Below the pieces are notes generated by a model. That model ran no database searches. It was not told where the DNA came from and worked only from the letters and a program-made list of their open reading frames with translations. Made by a program: the position numbers and the translations under genes. Positions 52,650 to 60,950 of a DNA stretch of 64,000 bases are shown here, one piece after another. Numbering within the stretch: the first letter of the stretch is position 1; every line of letters starts with the position of its first letter. Source of the stretch: Lacticaseibacillus rhamnosus. GTDB lineage: Bacteria; Bacillota; Bacilli; Lactobacillales; Lactobacillaceae. The stretch covers positions 1,488,001-1,552,000 of the forward strand of contig NZ_LR134331.1 of assembly GCF_900636965.1 (NCBI RefSeq). Reading direction: 5' to 3'.

Positions 52650-52733
52650 GCGGGGTTTCTGAAAAGGACCACGGCTTTTCCATCAAAACGATATAAAATA
52701 CCCTGAAGTAACGTCTAATCACGTTCTCGCTAA

Positions 52734-53261
52734 TCACAAGTCATCTCGTGTCATTGACCAGATTGCTAAATCAACTTGCCGACCATGAAAACAATATGAC
52801 TTTCGAAGCGTTCCTTCTATCTTCATACCTATTCTTGCCATGAGATTCATCGATTTTAGATTGTCAAATGTATGTCTCGCATACAAGCGCTCACCTTCAA
52901 GTTCATTAAAGAAGATGTCACGTAATTTGATTGCAGCTTCAGTTGCATATCCATGCCCTTCGAATTTTTTGTTGAGTACATAACTTAACTCTGCGGATTT
53001 GTTACGATCGTCTAAGTTTAAGAAATAGATTGTACCAATCAATTTTTCATTCAAAAAAATGCCATATTTGCCAAGCCCATTCTCTATAAATATTTTTTGA
53101 ATGATGTCTTTTGTATCTCCCAAAGTTTTATTGGTTTCAAACACATAATAGGCATTCTCCGGATTACTTGCATACTCAAACATGTCAGGCGCATCGTCAA
53201 TCGTAACCGGTGCCAACACAAGCCTTTCTGTTTGATAAGCATGTTTTAATTTTTCGCGCAT
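52734..53261 (-). CDS. GNAT-family N-acetyltransferase (RimJ/RimL-like)
   Basis: A 175-residue acetyl-CoA transferase of the RimJ/RimL/SpeG-like branch. Typical parts: YQTERLVLAPVTIDDAPDMF at the start, IGTIYFLNLDDRNKSAELSY, and the acetyl-CoA loop NKKFEGHGYATEAAIKLRDI (about 92-111), followed by NLKSMNLMARIGMKIEGTLR, the N-x-x-S motif shared by this branch. ATG 53261 has GAAAGAGG upstream. AT-rich codon use compared with the housekeeping genes on either side suggests it belongs to an acquired segment. The substrate (a ribosomal protein, amine or drug) is unknown. Confidence 0.88.
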   Translation of the reverse strand: MREKLKHAYQTERLVLAPVTIDDAPDMFEYASNPENAYYVFETNKTLGDTKDIIQKIFIENGLGKYGIFLNEKLIGTIYFLNLDDRNKSAELSYVLNKKFEGHGYATEAAIKLRDIFFNELEGERLYARHTFDNLKSMNLMARIGMKIEGTLRKSYCFHGRQVDLAIWSMTRDDL

Positions 53262-53356
53262 TGGCTTACCTCTTTCCTATCCACATAAAAAATTAAAAGA
53301 CATAAATATACCCCGCTCTCGATGTAAATCAGACCGTTCTGAAAAGACGGTTTGGT

Positions 53357-53986
53357 TTAGCGATAACGATAAAGCAATACTGAAAAGAAATATGAAATCA
53401 CATATAAACAGGCAACTGCAGCAACGGCGACAAGAAACAATGAAGCTTTGTTTTGGCTCATCAAGAAAGCCTGTAGTTTCGCGGACCGGATCCGCGGTAG
53501 GATTGCCATAAGAAGAAGGATAATGATGAAAATAAACATCAGGCCGCTTTGTGAAAAAGCGTACATAGCCGGAAGTAAGATAATGCCAAAAACAGAACAT
53601 ACAACAAAAATGATCGCGGTTATCCCAAATAACTGCATCGGTGACGTTTTCGGTACGATAATCTCAATGATAAGGCTCATCACAAAGGCAAGAAATGATG
53701 TTGCAAAACAAGCGATTGCATAGAATACGTACCTAGAACCAACAATCTTGAATGGATTCAGGTGATAAGGCACTAAAAAATCTTTCCAGTGACTTTGATT
53801 ATCAAGCTGAAAAAGCGTTTCAAGCGCAACAATGGCAAGCGCAGAAGAACTGAACACAAATAACTCGGCAATGTCTTTGTTAACGAAAACTGCAACCAGA
53901 AAAGCGCCAAACAAAGAAATCAAGACGGGGAGTTTAAGGATTCGTTTCTTGACAATTATAAAGTCTTTAATAAGAAAGCCTGTCAT
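53357..53986 (-). CDS. ABC-2 type transporter membrane subunit
   Basis: A 209-residue protein with about six membrane helices (for example LPVLISLFGAFLVAVFV, FYAIACFATSFLAFVMSLII, LFGITAIIFVVCSVFGIILL, GLMFIFIIILLLMAILP and LFLVAVAAVACLYVISYFF). It overlaps the ATPase gene's 3' end by 20 bp, so it is the partner permease of that ABC system. With the ATPase gene split by the IS, it is probably idle now, and its transcript from the native promoter would be interrupted. AT-rich. Substrate unknown. Confidence 0.78.
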   Translation of the reverse strand: MTGFLIKDFIIVKKRILKLPVLISLFGAFLVAVFVNKDIAELFVFSSSALAIVALETLFQLDNQSHWKDFLVPYHLNPFKIVGSRYVFYAIACFATSFLAFVMSLIIEIIVPKTSPMQLFGITAIIFVVCSVFGIILLPAMYAFSQSGLMFIFIIILLLMAILPRIRSAKLQAFLMSQNKASLFLVAVAAVACLYVISYFFSVLLYRYR

Positions 53987-54317
53987 TTAGTATCCCCCAC
54001 TTCTTCGCAACCAAAAGTGACTTAAGAACAGCCTCGTCTGTTTCTGGGGTTAAACTGAAGTCTGTTGTGATGCTGCCATTTGTTAGAACCACAAACCGAT
54101 TACACAGCTGGATGACATCATCTAAAATATGCGTTACGAGAATAATGCTGGCACCGGTTTGATTTTGATAAGCTTTTATTTCATTCAGTATTTCAATCCG
54201 GGTCAGTGGATCGATCCCGCTGGTAATTTCATCAAGAATCACCAAATCGCCGTTCATCGATAAACAAACTGCTAAGCCAAGTTTGGTTTTTGTACCTTTA
54301 GAGAGATCAATAAAATT
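53967..54317 (-). pseudogene. ABC transporter ATPase, 3' fragment (split by IS30-family element)
   Basis: This is the distal part of an ABC ATPase gene. It continues FIDLSKGTKTKLGLAV (signature motif LSKGTKTK), Walker B LVILDEITSGID and the switch histidine in ILVTHILDD. The 54304-54317 part is the target duplication. Joining 55881-55496 with 54303-53967 restores a 240-residue open frame without loss, so the gene was intact until the insertion. As it stands this fragment has no Walker A and no own start. Confidence 0.92.
54304..54317. repeat. Target site duplication, left copy
   Basis: AGATCAATAAAATT directly abuts the left inverted repeat of the IS; an exact copy abuts the right end at 55496-55509. 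Confidence 0.9.
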
Positions 54318-55495
54318 CCCCAGTTTACAATTCAAGTGCAACACCCTGACGACTAGACCATAAAGGCCATGAAGACCTATTCTTGTTAGTGCTAGCTAAA
54401 CAAGAAAGCAGGAATCTTCATGACCCACTCTCAGACTAACACCCACAAGCATTACCAACAACTCAGTTTTAGCGACCGTGCTACAATTCAGGCCCTTCAG
54501 GCTGCTGGTGACACCGCGACCGTGATTGCACAGAAGCTTCATCGCAGTAAAGCGACAATCTCACGAGAAATCACGCGTGGATCTGTAACTCAGCTCGACT
54601 CGAAGCGTCACTCGCATCAAGTCTATCTTGCGGAAACTGCCCAAGCCATGCACGACCGTAAACGCGATAGAACCGGTCACTACGCCTTTCTTAAGACCGG
54701 CCGTGCGTTCTTCAAGGCTCTCGCCAGGGAGCTTACTCGTAAGCCGCGCGTACACAGCGTTGATAGCTTCGTACACTTCTATCGCGACCAGGGCAAGGCT
54801 TGCCCTTCAACGACAACTGTGTATCGCTACATCGACGCCGGGCTGCTTGAGCTAGACAACATGACACTTCCCAAGAAGCTCCGACGCCGCATCAAAGGCT
54901 ATAAGAACGCCCACAAGCGCAAGAATAAGAAGATATACGGCGACTCAATCGAGTTGCGTCCTGCGGCCGTGAATGACCGCACAGGCGTGGGACATTGGGA
55001 AGGCGACTTGGTCAAAGGTATTCGCTTAGCTGATGAGCCAGCATTAATGACGCTCACAGAACGGTACAGCCGGACTGAGATCATCGTCAAGATTCCTGAC
55101 TATCATGCGGGCACCTGCCTTAAAGCCTTGCAGGACACGATCGACGACTACGGGGCCAAGGAATTTGAGAGTATCACTTTTGACAATGGTTCCGAGTTTG
55201 CCAAGTTATCAGAGATTGTTGGAACCCAGATTTACTTCGCACATCCGTACTCGCCTTGGGAGCGTGGCACAAACGAGAACGCCAATGGACTGCTTAGGGA
55301 ATTCTTCCCGAAAGGGAAGTCTCTCAGAGCAGTTACCCTGGTTGAAATTCAAGCAGTCCAATCCGCACTGAACCATCGTCCCAGACGTATTCTGAACTAT
55401 CTTCGCCCATGCGATTACTACCGATGCATGGCGTAACAGCCTAGACCACTATCAAGAATTCGTTATCATCGTTGCACTTGACTTGAAAATTGAGG
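54318..55495 (+). mobile_element. IS30-family insertion sequence (1178 bp)
   Basis: The ends are 25-bp imperfect inverted repeats (CCCCAGTTTACAATTCAAGT on the left against CCTCAATTTTCAAGTCAAGT on the right, reverse strand), agreeing at 21 of 25 positions including the shared GCAAC. One transposase gene fills the element. The 14-bp direct duplication on both sides is exact, which points to a recent insertion. It lies in the ATPase gene of an ABC transporter, in the opposite direction. Confidence 0.93.
54420..55436 (+). CDS. IS30-family transposase
   Basis: A 338-residue DDE transposase. The N-terminal helix-turn-helix (YQQLSFSDRATIQALQ, then IAQKLHRSKATISREITRGS, about 12-55) binds the IS ends. 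The catalytic residues are likely D196 in GHWEGDLVKG, D255 in SITFDNGSEF and E286 in SPWERGTNENANGLLREFF, followed by the family's FFPKGKSL. The frame is intact, so the element may be active. ATG 54420 follows AGGAATC. Confidence 0.95.
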   Translation: MTHSQTNTHKHYQQLSFSDRATIQALQAAGDTATVIAQKLHRSKATISREITRGSVTQLDSKRHSHQVYLAETAQAMHDRKRDRTGHYAFLKTGRAFFKALARELTRKPRVHSVDSFVHFYRDQGKACPSTTTVYRYIDAGLLELDNMTLPKKLRRRIKGYKNAHKRKNKKIYGDSIELRPAAVNDRTGVGHWEGDLVKGIRLADEPALMTLTERYSRTEIIVKIPDYHAGTCLKALQDTIDDYGAKEFESITFDNGSEFAKLSEIVGTQIYFAHPYSPWERGTNENANGLLREFFPKGKSLRAVTLVEIQAVQSALNHRPRRILNYLRPCDYYRCMA

Positions 55496-55509
55496 AGATC
55501 AATAAAATT
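55496..55509. repeat. Target site duplication, right copy
   Basis: AGATCAATAAAATT, identical to 54304-54317, directly after the right inverted repeat. Confidence 0.9.
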
Positions 55510-55881
55510 AGTTTGCTTGGGGATTTTTAGTTTATCGATATATTGTCTATATTTTTCACGATCCCAGCGTTTAAAGATTTTGGGAAAAATATAGTCAATG
55601 TCTTTAGCTGACAAGCTTTCCGGAATGTAACCATCATCAAATGCCATAGAAATCGCAGTGCCTTTTTTAATGAAGACCGTTCCCGAAGTTGGCTTGAGAA
55701 TACCGATAATCGTTTTTAATAGCGTTGTTTTCCCAGCACCATTACTACCGATCACGCCTAGAACATCACCAGCGTTAATGCTTAAGTTAACATCTTTAAG
55801 CGAAAAATGGCCAATCTCAACCGAAAGTGCCTTTAGCATCAGAATATGATTAGCATGCTGTTTCCCTTTGCTGCTGTTCAT
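55496..55881 (-). pseudogene. ABC transporter ATPase, 5' fragment (split by IS30-family element)
   Basis: The proximal part of the ATPase, with Walker A GVIGSNGAGKTTLLKTIIG (about residues 37-55). ATG 55881 has AAGAGG 8 bases before it; an earlier in-frame ATG at 55902 overlaps the small gene upstream. The frame runs into the IS and stops at 55441, giving a protein that lacks the signature, Walker B and switch histidine, so it should be inactive. The family resembles BcrA/YtrB-type exporters with a separate small permease. Confidence 0.92.
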
Positions 55882-55885
55882 AGAT

Positions 55886-56041
55886 CTAGCCTCTTCTGTC
55901 ATAGAAATTGGCGATGAAAAGAATAGCCAGTGTTACAGTCATTGTTCCAAGCGTCGCAGTACTGCCAAATCCCGTCTTTGCGATGACAAAGATGTCTACA
56001 ATGATACTAATAGCTATGATTATCTTAAAGAAGGTTTTCAA
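55886..56041 (-). CDS. Small membrane protein (51 residues) of the ABC unit
   Basis: A 51-codon frame starting with TTG at 56041, with AGAGG 8 bases upstream. It ends 4 bp before the ATPase start. The protein is very hydrophobic (FFKIIIAISIIVDIFVIA and VTLAILFIANFY), predicting two membrane helices, with a short basic end (DRRG). It is probably an accessory subunit of the ABC system. No homologue is recognised, and the non-ATG start lowers confidence. Confidence 0.55.
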   Translation of the reverse strand: MKTFFKIIIAISIIVDIFVIAKTGFGSTATLGTMTVTLAILFIANFYDRRG

Positions 56042-56319
56042 AGTAAAAAGCCTCTTTTCACACGTGGATGATGGTCCAGTAAGCCTCTAATAATAGAAAT
56101 TTTTCGGTGGAGTTTGTATCTTTTAAAGATGCGTGTTCCGGCTTGACATGAACCTTATTTCGTTTTTATTGACGTACATTTAATTGCTAGCATGATAGGA
56201 ATAGTTTTATCTTATCACTGCTGTGTAAAATAAATGTATACAGTCGGTTAAATTTTTAGCGCGATCATTTACACGCTAGAATTGACTTAAATCAAGCACG
56301 CGACTGGCTCCTAAACATA
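56042..56319. other. AT-rich intergenic region
   Basis: About 280 bp between the small membrane gene and the orphan T-box. GTGTAAAATAAATG (56223-56236) and CATTTACAC (56266-56274) are imperfect inverted repeats that could be an operator. The unit's promoter should lie here but no clear -35/-10 pair is seen. Confidence 0.35.
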
Positions 56320-56500
56320 AATGCGACCGTTCACCACTCCTTGGCGTACGGTCGCTTCTGTGCGGCTCCATTTATTTAGGAAGCTCGAATTCTCCATCGC
56401 TTGGTCATTCGTTCCAAAACCATTTCCATCAAGCTCAAACTTTTCCTGACTTGCCGGAGTTTGGAACGAATGTGACCCTTTTCTCATCACCAATTTAATT
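56320..56500 (-). promoter_or_regulatory. Orphan, partly degraded T-box-like leader
   Basis: On the minus strand it follows the glyQS T-box in order: GATGAGAAAAGGGTCACATT, stem I arms CATTCGTTCC and GGAACGAATG (exact pairing), a TGGAGCCGC element in place of TGGAACCGC, and a GCGACCGT/ACGGTCGC hairpin at the terminator place. The run after the hairpin is only ATTTATGTTTAG, a weak T-run. TGGA fits a tRNA with U73, such as tRNA-Gly; the specifier reads as GGT if aligned on this basis. No synthetase gene follows; the next gene is the small membrane protein of the ABC unit about 280 bp away. Confidence 0.75.
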
Positions 56501-56533
56501 TTCTTTGCTAGATTGGTCTTAAGGTTGCTTGTA

Positions 56534-56845
56534 TCAATTCACACCCGACACTAAGTCGATACGTTCCTTACTGTTATTCCAAAGTTCTTGTGGCGTATAG
56601 CTATCCTTTTCAAATAGAATGACGGAACCATCCTTTTCGATGCGGGCATTTGAACCGAGCCACTGCCATGTCGGAGGCAAAATCAAGTTAACCCGTTTGC
56701 CTTTACCTTTTTTAAGTGACCAAGCCGAAATATAATCCTTAATATTATGTGATCGCAGGTATCTGGTTTGCCCATTATCAAACTCGATTGCTAATATATT
56801 TGCCGCCATCCAAACTTTGACTGCTTTTGGTAGTGATTCACCCAT
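56534..56845 (-). CDS. Hypothetical protein, 103 residues
   Basis: A soluble basic protein I do not recognise. It has strand-like segments (VKVWMAANILAIEFDNGQTR and VNLILPPTWQWLGSNARIEK) that suggest a small beta domain; the N-terminal part with FDNGQTRYL recalls DUF2442-like proteins, a weak likeness. ATG 56845 has GAGGGGAA upstream. It lies between recO and the orphan T-box, within the accessory segment. Confidence 0.6.
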   Translation of the reverse strand: MGESLPKAVKVWMAANILAIEFDNGQTRYLRSHNIKDYISAWSLKKGKGKRVNLILPPTWQWLGSNARIEKDGSVILFEKDSYTPQELWNNSKERIDLVSGVN

Positions 56846-56994
56846 TATTAAAATTCCCCTCTCACAAAATTGATTAAGTGATTATTGTCTTCGGTTAAAG
56901 TTGTCACTATTTCCGCAAGAGGCATCACCTCAAATCTGTAACCGCTTACTTATAACTTAGCACAACGAGGAATAAAAACAATCAGTTGAATCAA

Positions 56995-57810
56995 TTAAAT
57001 ATGCGGACGATCATTATTGGACGAATCTTCTGACTTTGTACGATCCGGCAACCGATCCTGCCACTGATTCATTTGATCGATAAACCGCTTAGCTTTTGGC
57101 GTCACCCCGACCATATCTGCGTAAATAACATCAAGAATTCGCTTGAGTTCGGCTTTGGTCGCGGGCTTCACATCAATTCGCTTGACCTGACTCAAATCAA
57201 GCGTACTGAACCGTCGCAGATAAAAAATGGCGCGCGGACTGGCGTGGAGTCGATGCGGGTCCTTGTCCCAATGTTGCTGACACAATAAGCCACCATAGCT
57301 TTCTGAAAAATCCAGTGGCAAATCAGTGCGGCCGTCGATGACACAGCCGCGCCAATTGGGTTCAACACCGTAAGCTTTAAGCATTTGCACTTCAACCACA
57401 TTGGCGATAATTTGCGGGTCAAGGCCGGTGTCAATCAAATGCAAGGCTTGTTTGACTTGTTTGAACCAAAAGCCGACTGGCCGCCCGTCTGGAAAGGCTA
57501 AATCGAGCAAGCCGAAGATATAGGCTGCATAGGCGTTCAAGGTAATATCATTGGAGATTTGTCGATACTGCGTCGGGCTCTTTATAGCGGACAAGTAGGA
57601 CAGTCCAGAATCGCGGACCTCACCAATATAATCCGCATGCGTAAAGGGCAAAATGCCAGCAGCTAAAGTAAAACCGGGCTTGCGGGCCCGGTTTACCAGA
57701 AACATTTTTTTACCGAACTGATCCGTCAAAATTTTGACCAGCATATCGGATTCACGATAATTTTGACGGGACATCACCAGCCCCTCAAAGGTTTGTGTTT
57801 GTTTGACCAT
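56995..57810 (-). CDS. recO: DNA repair protein RecO
   Basis: A 271-residue recombination mediator that loads RecA on SSB-coated DNA with RecR. It has an N-terminal OB fold (about 1-80, TFEGLVMSRQNYRESDMLVK and LTDQFGKKMFLVNRARKPG) and a helical C-terminal domain. The zinc-finger cysteines of many RecO proteins are reduced: WRGCVIDGRTDLPLDF and GGLLCQQHW keep only single cysteines. ATG 57810 overlaps the era stop by one base (TAATG), so the two are coupled. The C-terminal tail (RTKSEDSSNNDRPHI) is polar. Confidence 0.93.
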   Translation of the reverse strand: MVKQTQTFEGLVMSRQNYRESDMLVKILTDQFGKKMFLVNRARKPGFTLAAGILPFTHADYIGEVRDSGLSYLSAIKSPTQYRQISNDITLNAYAAYIFGLLDLAFPDGRPVGFWFKQVKQALHLIDTGLDPQIIANVVEVQMLKAYGVEPNWRGCVIDGRTDLPLDFSESYGGLLCQQHWDKDPHRLHASPRAIFYLRRFSTLDLSQVKRIDVKPATKAELKRILDVIYADMVGVTPKAKRFIDQMNQWQDRLPDRTKSEDSSNNDRPHI

Positions 57811-58712
57811 TAACGCAGATCCTTCATGTTATAACCTAATGATTTAAGATAAGCATTGTTGTCGCGCCAGTTCTTTTGAACCCGGACCCATAGTTTTAAG
57901 TTAACTTTATCGCCAAGCAGGTTTTCGATATCGCGACGGGCGCGGATACCGATTTGTTTGAGCATTTGTCCGCCGCGGCCGATGATAATGCCTTTTTGAC
58001 TATCACGTTCAACGATAATGTACGCTTCAATTTGCAGTTTGCCGCCTTCACGGTCCTTCATGCGCTCTACCTGCACCGCGACTGCATGCGGCACCTCATC
58101 ACGGGTTAATTCAAGGATTTTTTCCCGGATCAGCTCACCGACAACGAAATATTCAGGATGGTCTGTGAGCTGATCTTCCGGATAATACTGCGGTCCCTCT
58201 GGTAATGTGCCCGTCAGCGAATTCAGCAACTCGTCCACACTATTCCCCATCGTGGCACTAATCGGGAAGACTTGTGCAAAATGATAATCATGCTGATAGC
58301 TTTCAATCAGCGGCAATAAATCATCCGGTTTAACCAAGTCGATTTTATTTAATATCAAATAAACCGGCTTCTTCACTTCAGCAAGCTGGCGCAGAATATA
58401 CGCATCCCCTGCCCCTTTTTGCTCATCCGCTGCGACCATGAACAAAATAGCATCGACTTGATTAAGCGTCGATAACGCGGCCTTATCCATGTAATCATCC
58501 AGCTCGTTTTTAGGTTTGTGAATGCCCGGCGTATCCACAAAAACGATTTGGGCGTCAGGGGTAGTGTAAATCCCGTTAATTTTGTTGCGGGTTGTCTGCG
58601 CTTTAGGCGACATGATGGCAATCTTTTCCCCTAAAATACGGTTCATGAAGGTTGATTTGCCGACGTTTGGCCGCCCGATGATCGCGACAAAACCAGAATG
58701 GTGTTCACTCAA
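57810..58712 (-). CDS. era: GTPase Era
   Basis: A 300-residue ribosome-assembly GTPase that binds the 3' end of 16S rRNA. G1 is GRPNVGKST (13-21), the G2 threonine region [12 protein letters not shown]3 DTPG, G4 NKID and the KH RNA-binding domain (about 205-300) with [20 protein letters not shown]. Start 58712 overlaps the cdd stop by 4 bp. The order ybeY-dgkA-cdd-era-recO is conserved in Firmicutes. Confidence 0.97.
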   Translation of the reverse strand: MSEHHSGFVAIIGRPNVGKSTFMNRILGEKIAIMSPKAQTTRNKINGIYTTPDAQIVFVDTPGIHKPKNELDDYMDKAALSTLNQVDAILFMVAADEQKGAGDAYILRQLAEVKKPVYLILNKIDLVKPDDLLPLIESYQHDYHFAQVFPISATMGNSVDELLNSLTGTLPEGPQYYPEDQLTDHPEYFVVGELIREKILELTRDEVPHAVAVQVERMKDREGGKLQIEAYIIVERDSQKGIIIGRGGQMLKQIGIRARRDIENLLGDKVNLKLWVRVQKNWRDNNAYLKSLGYNMKDLR

Positions 58713-59101
58713 GCCTGTAAGTCTCCTTTCGAAAAAGCGCCTGGCAACAATGCCTGCGGGGTCGTTTGAACCGTTTCGCCGCGCACATTGGTCAAGGTAA
58801 TAACCGCATCGGCCGCAAAAAATTCACTGATAACTTGCCGACACGCCCCACAAGGCGCTACCGGTCCTTTTGTATCGGCAATGACCAACAACTCATCCAA
58901 CTGGGTGTACCCGGCGCTCACAGCTGCAAAAATCGCACTCCGCTCGGCACAATTGCTCAGCCCGTAACTGGCATTTTCGATATTTGCCCCGGAAAAAATC
59001 CGCTCACCCACGCGAACAGCTGCACCCACGGCAAAGTGCGAATAAGGAACATAGGCATTCTCACGTGCGGCTAAGGCTGCGGTACGTAAAACTGACAACA
59101 T
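58709..59101 (-). CDS. cdd: Cytidine deaminase
   Basis: A 130-residue zinc enzyme of pyrimidine salvage turning cytidine and deoxycytidine into uridines. The zinc site is C-A-E in [10 protein letters not shown] (about 50-59) and PCGACRQ (about 84-90), with the substrate loop [10 protein letters not shown]. The start at 59101 directly follows the dgkA stop. Overlap with era is 4 bp. Confidence 0.96.
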   Translation of the reverse strand: MLSVLRTAALAARENAYVPYSHFAVGAAVRVGERIFSGANIENASYGLSNCAERSAIFAAVSAGYTQLDELLVIADTKGPVAPCGACRQVISEFFAADAVITLTNVRGETVQTTPQALLPGAFSKGDLQA

Positions 59102-59500
59102 TCACCAACTCCTCAAAAGCGCTAGCAGCGGCGGTCCAAAAACATAAATGCCGGCAACTACCGCAATCAGAGAAACGATCAACACGGCACCAGCGCTCAT
59201 GTCTTTAATTTTCTTTGCCCGCAGATCGTAATGCTCGCCAATAATGAAATCGACCATATTCTCAACAATCGTATTCAGCAGTTCGCCTAAAAATACCAAC
59301 AAAATCGCCAAAATCAAAACGAACCACGAAAATGGCGGCACTTTTAACCAGATCCCGGCAATTATCACCAATGTTGCACTAACAAATTCGCGTTTGAAAT
59401 TGTTCTCATCGACAAAAAAGACGCGCAGCCCATCGAGCGCGTGGCGGGCGCTTTGAATAAAATGCTTGTTTTTGCCGATTTGCTTATCGGGTAAGGCCAT
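59102..59500 (-). CDS. dgkA: Diacylglycerol/undecaprenol kinase
   Basis: A 132-residue integral membrane kinase of the DgkA family. In Gram-positives this type mainly phosphorylates undecaprenol, feeding the carrier lipid for cell wall synthesis. It has three membrane helices (for example VSATLVIIAGIWLKV, WFVLILAILLVFLGELLN, and AVLIVSLIAVVAGIYVFG) and the active-site ELLNTIVENMVDF (Glu, Asn, Glu, Asp). Overlaps ybeY by 17 bp. Confidence 0.94.
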   Translation of the reverse strand: MALPDKQIGKNKHFIQSARHALDGLRVFFVDENNFKREFVSATLVIIAGIWLKVPPFSWFVLILAILLVFLGELLNTIVENMVDFIIGEHYDLRAKKIKDMSAGAVLIVSLIAVVAGIYVFGPPLLALLRSW

Positions 59501-59942
59501 AAGCAGTCAGAATTTTCTTTTGCAGCGGAATCATCTCGGCTTCATCTTCCGGTTTAATATGATCATACCCGTTTAGATGCAAGAAACCGTGAACCACCGT
59601 ATACCCCAGCTCGCGCTCAAAGCTGTGGCCGTATTCTTTGGCATGGCGCCGAACAGTCAAGGGATCAATGAATAAGTCGCCAATATTTTTTGCCATGCCA
59701 GGCATCAGGGGCAAGTCATCCTCGCCATCTTCAATTGCAAAACTAATCACATCAGTCGCGCGATCAGTATCGCGATATTCCCGGTTAATCTTTTGAATCG
59801 CATCATCCCCAACAATGGTAATCGACATTTCGGTATCATTAGGTAACGCCAACTGTTGCCCACAAAAAGCAACCAACTTCTGGATCAGCTCATGATGCTG
59901 GTCATCCAGCAAGTGATCATCATCGTAAAATTCTAAATCCAT
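59484..59942 (-). CDS. ybeY: Endoribonuclease YbeY (rRNA maturation factor)
   Basis: A 152-residue metal-dependent RNase for 16S rRNA 3'-end processing and 70S quality control. The zinc motif HGFLHLNGYDH is at about residues 117-127 (H3XH5XH type), with the conserved NREYRDTDRATDVISFA upstream. The start at 59942 lies 3 bp after the phoH stop. It is in the same unit as era, another 16S rRNA maturation factor. Confidence 0.97.
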   Translation of the reverse strand: MDLEFYDDDHLLDDQHHELIQKLVAFCGQQLALPNDTEMSITIVGDDAIQKINREYRDTDRATDVISFAIEDGEDDLPLMPGMAKNIGDLFIDPLTVRRHAKEYGHSFERELGYTVVHGFLHLNGYDHIKPEDEAEMIPLQKKILTAYGLTR

Positions 59943-59945
59943 TGT

Positions 59946-60950
59946 TTACTCCTTCGTTTGCTTTTGCAGCTGTAAATCATGTTTGCCATAAGCTTCAATA
60001 ATCTTGGCGACAACTGGGTGGCGCACAACATCCTGTGCGGAAAATTGCGTGAAGGCAATATGACTAATCCCTTTTAATAACTGTTCCGCTTGCAATAAGC
60101 CACTTTTGGCATTATGCGGCAAGTCAATTTGCGTCACATCACCATTGACAATCATTTTCGAGCCAAAGCCCAGGCGCGTCAGAAACATTTTCATCTGGGC
60201 CTGAGTCGTATTCTGGGCTTCATCCAAAATCGCAAACGCATTGTCCAACGTACGACCACGCATATACGCTAATGGCGCAATTTCGATGACGCCGCGATCC
60301 ATTAGGCGATCGGTGTGTTCTTTCCCCAAAACTGCATATAAAGCGTCATAAACCGGACGCAAATAAGGATCAACCTTTTCCTTGAGATCACCAGGGAGAA
60401 AGCCAAGACTTTCGCCTGCTTCCACGGCCGGACGCGTCAAAATAATCCGCTCGACTTGGCCGGCCTTCATGGCTGCAACTGCCATCACCACGGCGAGAAA
60501 AGTTTTCCCGGTACCGGCTGGGCCAATGCCAAAAGTAATGTCGTTATGTTTGATGGCATCAACATATTGACGCTGGCCAAAATTCTTAATCCGAATCGGT
60601 TGCCCCTTGGCGTCGCGTAACAAGGTCTCACTATACATATCCGCAAAATATTCGAGCGTGCCCCGTTTTGCCATTGCAACCGCACTAGCAATATCCTGAG
60701 GTGACAGTTTGATGCCTTGTGCCAATAACTTAGTTGCCGCCTCAAGCAGCTGTAGTGTCAAGCTGACCGCTTCGGCTTCACCGCTGATGCGTAATTCGTC
60801 CCCAAACGGCGAAATCCGGACGTTCAAGCCTTCTTCAATTAACGTTAAATTCGCGTCATTAATCCCAACTAGGTTAATTGCCATATCAGGATTACTAAAC
60901 CGAAAAATTTTCTCTGAGGTCTCCTGTGCCAAATATTGGCCCCCTAACAA
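59946..60950 (-). CDS. phoH: PhoH-like ATPase
   Basis: A 334-residue cytoplasmic P-loop protein of the PhoH family, probably an RNA helicase or nucleotidase. An N-terminal KH-like part (about 20-95) precedes Walker A IGPAGTGKTFLAVVM (about 141-155), RPAVEAGESLGFLPGDLKEK, and Walker B FAILDEAQNTTQAQMKMFLT. It is usually found with ybeY, as here, and is thought to act in RNA handling. ATG 60950. First gene of the phoH-ybeY-dgkA-cdd-era-recO unit. Confidence 0.94.
   Translation of the reverse strand: MLGGQYLAQETSEKIFRFSNPDMAINLVGINDANLTLIEEGLNVRISPFGDELRISGEAEAVSLTLQLLEAATKLLAQGIKLSPQDIASAVAMAKRGTLEYFADMYSETLLRDAKGQPIRIKNFGQRQYVDAIKHNDITFGIGPAGTGKTFLAVVMAVAAMKAGQVERIILTRPAVEAGESLGFLPGDLKEKVDPYLRPVYDALYAVLGKEHTDRLMDRGVIEIAPLAYMRGRTLDNAFAILDEAQNTTQAQMKMFLTRLGFGSKMIVNGDVTQIDLPHNAKSGLLQAEQLLKGISHIAFTQFSAQDVVRHPVVAKIIEAYGKHDLQLQKQTKE

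Noticed and set aside
56400-56440. Methionine specifier in the orphan T-box
   Set aside because: ATG can be read before a purine at the specifier place, but TGGA in the T-box fits a U73 tRNA such as Gly, not Met (A73). Left open at low weight.
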